NCBI GenBank assembly: GCA_902825775.1
Contig: CADECF010000010.1
Coordinates: 1 to 64,000, forward strand
From: an uncultured Lysobacteraceae bacterium
GTDB lineage: Bacteria > Pseudomonadota > Gammaproteobacteria > Xanthomonadales > Xanthomonadaceae
Reading direction: 5' to 3'
Length of the DNA stretch: 64,000 bases
In this document: one piece after another, positions 60,844-64,000 of the stretch
How the letters are laid out: the number at the start of each line of letters is the position of its first letter
How positions within the stretch are numbered: the first letter of the stretch is position 1
Notes under the pieces: generated by a model
Database searches by the model: none
Told to the model about the DNA's origin: nothing
What the model saw: only the letters and a program-made list of their open reading frames with translations
Program-made: the position numbers and the translations under genes

Positions 60844-61515
60844 GTGAATTCCAATCTTTCTTCGATCGGCCGCGCCGATCGGCCTCTATTCGCGCCGGCG
60901 GCAGGGTTGTCCGCGATCCGACGGACCCTGAAAACGGGCGCCTGGTGCGCGATGGTTTTGCTCGCGTTGTACTTCGTGTGGCACAGCGCCGGCCGCTATC
61001 TCGATGTGCGGCCGGAGACCTATGCCTATTTCTGGCCCAAGCGCGCCTGGTTGTGGCTGCATATCGGCGGCGCGCTGTTCACGTTGCTGCTGGGCCCGCT
61101 GCAATTCGTCGGTCGCTTGCGCGCGGCGTATCCGCGCGCGCATCGCTGGAGCGGACGCGTGTACCTGGCGGGGCTGTTGCTGGCGTGCATCGGCGCGATC
61201 GAAATGGTCGCTACCACACCACTGGGTTGGACCACGGGCGCGGCGTTCGGCGTCATGATATTCGCCTGGCTGACCACGGCTGCGATGGCATGGTGGGCGA
61301 TCCGCAAACGCGACATTCCAACCCATCGCGATTGGATGGCGCGCAATTACATCATCACGTTCGCGTTCGTGACTTTCCGGCTGATGAGCCGCGTTCCGGG
61401 CGTGAGCGAACTCGGCACGATCGCCGAAGTGTTCACCACTTTCGTATGGATGAGCTGGGTGGTGCCTTTGATCGTCTACGAATGCATCGGCTCCGCAAGA
61501 CGCCTGCTTCGATAG
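60844..61515 (+). CDS. DUF2306 membrane protein
   Basis: A 223-residue inner-membrane protein with about six helices. The family signature is visible: LHIGGALFTLLLGPLQFVGR, then HRWSGRVYLAGLLLA and HRDWMARNYIITFAFVTFR. The function is unknown. I chose the GTG at 60844 because GTGGAG stands six bases before it. An earlier TTG (60733) is possible but has no ribosome site. It follows the pil-chp operon but has its own start region. Confidence 0.8.
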   Translation: MNSNLSSIGRADRPLFAPAAGLSAIRRTLKTGAWCAMVLLALYFVWHSAGRYLDVRPETYAYFWPKRAWLWLHIGGALFTLLLGPLQFVGRLRAAYPRAHRWSGRVYLAGLLLACIGAIEMVATTPLGWTTGAAFGVMIFAWLTTAAMAWWAIRKRDIPTHRDWMARNYIITFAFVTFRLMSRVPGVSELGTIAEVFTTFVWMSWVVPLIVYECIGSARRLLR

Positions 61516-61533
61516 CACGATTCCTCATGCTCT

Positions 61534-61658
61534 TGCCATCCCGACCCCGAACTTGATTCGGGGGAGGGATCTGCTTGCTCGACTCGCAGATCCCTCGTTT
61601 CGGTCGGGATGAAAGCCAGCATCAAGAGCTCGCGGCTGAAGCCGCTCCCACGAAAAGC
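61534..61658. repeat. Diverged family-C pair and half B
   Basis: Arms TGCCATCCCGACCCCG...GGGATCTGCTT (61534-61576) and GCAGATCCCTCGTTTCGG... (61586-61611) are partly complementary. A half B (61623-61658) follows. It fills the gap to rsmE. Confidence 0.8.
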
Positions 61659-61668
61659 ATTGCGGCGG

Positions 61669-62403
61669 CTACAGGTCGCCGAAGCGCGCTTGCAATGCGG
61701 CGATGGAGGCCAATCCCGCGGTTTCCGTGCGCAACACGCGCGGGCCCAGGCGCAAACCCGTGAAGCCCGCGGCGCGCAGCGTTTCGCGGTCGCGCGGCGA
61801 CCAGCCGCCTTCTGGACCGATCGCGATCGCGATGGTGCGCGAAGCCGGCGGCTGCAAACTGCGTGATTCGTTTTCGCCGGCGGGGTCGAGGGTGAGCTTG
61901 AGCGCATCGCCAGGCGACGCCGCGGCCGCTTCGGCCAGCGAAACGGGGGCGGAGAGTGCGGGGATCCGCGCGCGGCCCGATTGCTCGCAGGCCGACACGA
62001 TCACGCTGCGCCAATGCGCGACGCGCTTCTCGGTGCGTTGCGCGTCGAGTTTCACCTCGGTGCGCTCGGCCCACACTGGCGCGATGCCGGCCACGCCGAG
62101 CTCGGTCGCCTTCTGCAGGATCAGATCCATCTTCTCCCCGCGGGCCACGCCCTGCAGAAGCACGATGCGCAGCGGCGATTCGTTGTCCACCTCGCGCGCG
62201 TCGAGGATTTCCGCTTCAACGCCGCGTTTTCCCGCCGCTAGCAGGCGGGCGTCGTAGTCGCAGCCGTCGCCGTTGAACAGCACGCAAGCGGAGCCTTCGG
62301 CCAGCCGCAGCACGCGCACCAGATGCAGTGCGGCGGATTCGGGCAGGGCGATGCGTCGGCCGGCCGTTAGCGGCATATCGACGAAGACGCGGGTCAGGCG
62401 CAT
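61669..62403 (-). CDS. rsmE: 16S rRNA m3U1498 methyltransferase RsmE
   Basis: A 244-residue SPOUT methyltransferase (E. coli 243). It has the N-terminal PUA-like part (HLVRVLRLAEG) and the knot with SAM-binding IGPEGGWSPRDRE and LGPRVLRTETAG. It methylates U1498 of 16S rRNA. The ATG at 62403 fits the MRLTRVF start, and the longer frame uses a GTG. It lies downstream of bioA on the same strand, 190 bases away, with a family-A pair between. Confidence 0.96.
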   Translation of the reverse strand: MRLTRVFVDMPLTAGRRIALPESAALHLVRVLRLAEGSACVLFNGDGCDYDARLLAAGKRGVEAEILDAREVDNESPLRIVLLQGVARGEKMDLILQKATELGVAGIAPVWAERTEVKLDAQRTEKRVAHWRSVIVSACEQSGRARIPALSAPVSLAEAAAASPGDALKLTLDPAGENESRSLQPPASRTIAIAIGPEGGWSPRDRETLRAAGFTGLRLGPRVLRTETAGLASIAALQARFGDL

Positions 62404-62431
62404 GGGCCCAGCCACCGCGCAGAGCTCTGCA

Positions 62432-62568
62432 GTTTCCCCCTTTGAAAAAGGGGGGCGGGGGGGATTTGCTGTTGACGCCGCTCATGCTTCGAAAGCAACG
62501 GCAAAATCAAAATCAAAAGCAAATCCCCCGGTCCGCTGCGCGGCCCGCCCCCTTTTTTCAAGGGGGCA
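62432..62568. repeat. Family-A inverted pair
   Basis: A forward at 62432-62471 and A reverse at 62513-62568 with about 41 bases between. The pair lies between bioA and rsmE. The reverse unit has a small insertion (GGTCCGCTGCGCGGCC) between its two parts. Confidence 0.88.
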
Positions 62569-62593
62569 ACAGCGGGATCGCGGATCGCGGAAG

Positions 62594-63991
62594 TCATGCG
62601 GTCGCCTCGTCGATGGCCGCACGCGTTGCTTGGGCCAGTAGTTCGAGCTGGGAGTCGTCGATGCAATACGGCGGCATCCAGTACAGCACGTCGCCGAGCG
62701 GACGCAGCAGCACGCCGCGATCCAGCGCCGCGCGATAGGCGCGCAGGCCGATACGTTCCGCGGCATCGAAAAGGACGCGTTTCCCGCCGTCGCGGGCCAG
62801 CTCGAAAGCCACGATCATGCCGGCCTGGCGCACGTCCGCGACATGCGGATGCGAGGCGAAAGGCGCGGCCAAGGCCGCCATCTTCGCCGCCGTCGCGCGG
62901 TTGCGCCCGATCACATCGTCGGTTTCGAAAATGCGCAGCGAAGCCAGCGCCGCCGCGCAGGCCAGCGGATTGCCGGTGTAGCTGTGCGAATGCAGGAAGG
63001 CGCGTTCGCGCGAATCGTCGAGGAAGCCGTCGTAGATCTCCTGCGTCGCCAGCACCGCGGCCAGCGGCAGGAAGCCGCCGGTGAGGCCTTTGGACAGGCA
63101 CAGCAGATCCGGCATCACGCCGCTCTGTTCGCTCGCGAACATCGTGCCGGTGCGGCCGAAGCCCACCGCGATTTCGTCGGCGATCAGGAATACGCCGTGC
63201 ACGTCGCACAACTCGCGTGCACGGCGCAGATAGGCGGGATCGTGCATGCGCATGCCGCCGGCGCATTGCACGCGAGGTTCCAGGATCAGCGCGCAGACTT
63301 CGCCGACGTGGTCGTCGAGCAGGCGCGCGAGCGCATCGGCCGCGTCTTCGGCGTGTCCGGCGGCGCTCTGTCCGGGCCTGGATTGATAAGCGTCCGGCGA
63401 CGGGGCGAACAGCGCTTCGGCCAGCAGCGGCGCGTAGACGCGCCGATACAACGGAATATCGCCGACTGCCAGCGCGCCCAGCGTTTCGCCGTGATAACCG
63501 TTTTCCAGCGCGATGAACTTGGTACGCCGCGGCTCGCCGCGGTTGAGATGCCAGTGGAAGGCCATCTTCAAAGCCACCTCGACGCCGGCCGAACCGTTGT
63601 CGGCATAGAACACTTTGGCCAGCGGCGCGCGCCCGGCCTGGCGCGGCGCCAAGACCAGCAGTTTTTCGGCCAGTTCCACCGCCGGTTCGTGCGAGCAGCC
63701 GGCCAGGATCACCTGTTCCAACGTGCGCGCCTGGCGGGCGATGGCCTCGGCGATGCGCGGCTCGGCATGGCCGAACAGATTGGTCCACCAACTGCTGATC
63801 GCATCCAGGTAGCGATGGCCGTCGTGCCCGACCAGCCACGCGCCGTCGCCGCGGGCGATGGGCAGCAAGGGCAGCGTGTCCGGATGCTCGCGCATCTGCG
63901 TGCACGGGTGCCACAGTACGGCCAGGTCGCGCGCGCGCCAGCGCTCGGCGTCCGCTATCATCGCTGGATCATGACGTCTGTTTTCGCCCAT
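62594..63991 (-). CDS. bioA: Adenosylmethionine-8-amino-7-oxononanoate aminotransferase
   Basis: A 465-residue PLP enzyme of biotin synthesis (E. coli BioA 429). The PLP Lys is K301 in LSKGLTGGFLPLAAV. The start motif WHPCTQM and LDAISSWWTNLFGH are present. Cys30 stands where E. coli has Tyr17 (WHPYT). An ATG at 63961 would give a shorter start and cannot be excluded. The promoter is beyond the window edge. Other bio genes are not seen. Confidence 0.94.
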   Translation of the reverse strand: MGENRRHDPAMIADAERWRARDLAVLWHPCTQMREHPDTLPLLPIARGDGAWLVGHDGHRYLDAISSWWTNLFGHAEPRIAEAIARQARTLEQVILAGCSHEPAVELAEKLLVLAPRQAGRAPLAKVFYADNGSAGVEVALKMAFHWHLNRGEPRRTKFIALENGYHGETLGALAVGDIPLYRRVYAPLLAEALFAPSPDAYQSRPGQSAAGHAEDAADALARLLDDHVGEVCALILEPRVQCAGGMRMHDPAYLRRARELCDVHGVFLIADEIAVGFGRTGTMFASEQSGVMPDLLCLSKGLTGGFLPLAAVLATQEIYDGFLDDSRERAFLHSHSYTGNPLACAAALASLRIFETDDVIGRNRATAAKMAALAAPFASHPHVADVRQAGMIVAFELARDGGKRVLFDAAERIGLRAYRAALDRGVLLRPLGDVLYWMPPYCIDDSQLELLAQATRAAIDEATA

Positions 63992-64000
63992 ACCCGCATT

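Overview
The window looks like chromosomal DNA of a GC-rich gammaproteobacterium of the Xanthomonadaceae/Lysobacteraceae, most likely Lysobacter or a close relative. The reasons are the protein sequences, the gene orders tol-pal-cpoB-queE-queC-tRNA-Lys and pilG-H-I-J-chpA, and the repeated intergenic palindromes of the REP type. The genus is an inference from recall, not from a search. Nearly all of the window is core genome. I see no prophage, transposase, integrase, CRISPR array or clear island.

Layout. 0.1-9.3 kb: cation/H+ antiporter ybaL and yceH on the minus strand, a cobalamin riboswitch in front of a btuB-type receptor, a lipoprotein esterase, the ABC-F ATPase yheS and an FmdB zinc ribbon. 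9.3-13.4 kb: a DUF3011 secreted protein, aspS, an I78 inhibitor-like lipoprotein and a small hydrolase. 13.4-19.2 kb: yebC, ruvC, ruvA, kup, ruvB (Holliday-junction processing with a potassium transporter inserted) and ybgC. 19.2-26.3 kb: tolQRAB-pal-cpoB (envelope constriction machine), queE and queC (queuosine precursor) and tRNA-Lys(UUU). 26.3-33.8 kb: recQ and dps on the minus strand, hrpA, and a small secreted protein. 34-42.9 kb: relA, a membrane TPR-like protein, a two-domain glycosyltransferase, penicillin-binding protein 1B and a TPR lipoprotein. 43-49.3 kb: a DinG/YoaA helicase, tsaB, a lepB-like signal peptidase, a membrane protein, tonB and gshB. 49.4-60.7 kb: the Pil-Chp chemosensory operon that controls type IV pili, pilG-pilH-pilI-pilJ-chpA-(chpB-like)-chpC. 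60.8-64 kb: a DUF2306 membrane protein, rsmE and bioA.

The most unusual feature is a dense population of short palindromic repeats of at least eight families. I label them A (CCCCCTTTGAAAAAGGGGG hairpins), B (GAGCGGCTTCAGCCGC REP-like), C (TGTCATCCCGAGCG), D (CCCTCTCCCGC), E (GATTCCC heptamers) and F, G, H (single hairpins). They sit in most intergenic gaps, often as inverted pairs, sometimes nested A-B-B'-A'. They have also entered genes in frame: about 40 residues in YheS, about 53 in HrpA, the C-terminus of RuvB, the N-terminus of YbgC and the C-terminus of the DinG-like helicase. No transposase or RAYT for them is present here.

Other points to check are a CheB-like protein in the pil-chp operon that has lost all three catalytic residues, a long charged helix and an in-frame hexanucleotide repeat inside ChpA, a GATTCCC tandem array directly before the queC start codon, and a recurring -10-like hexamer that ends six bases before several start codons, suggesting leaderless mRNAs.
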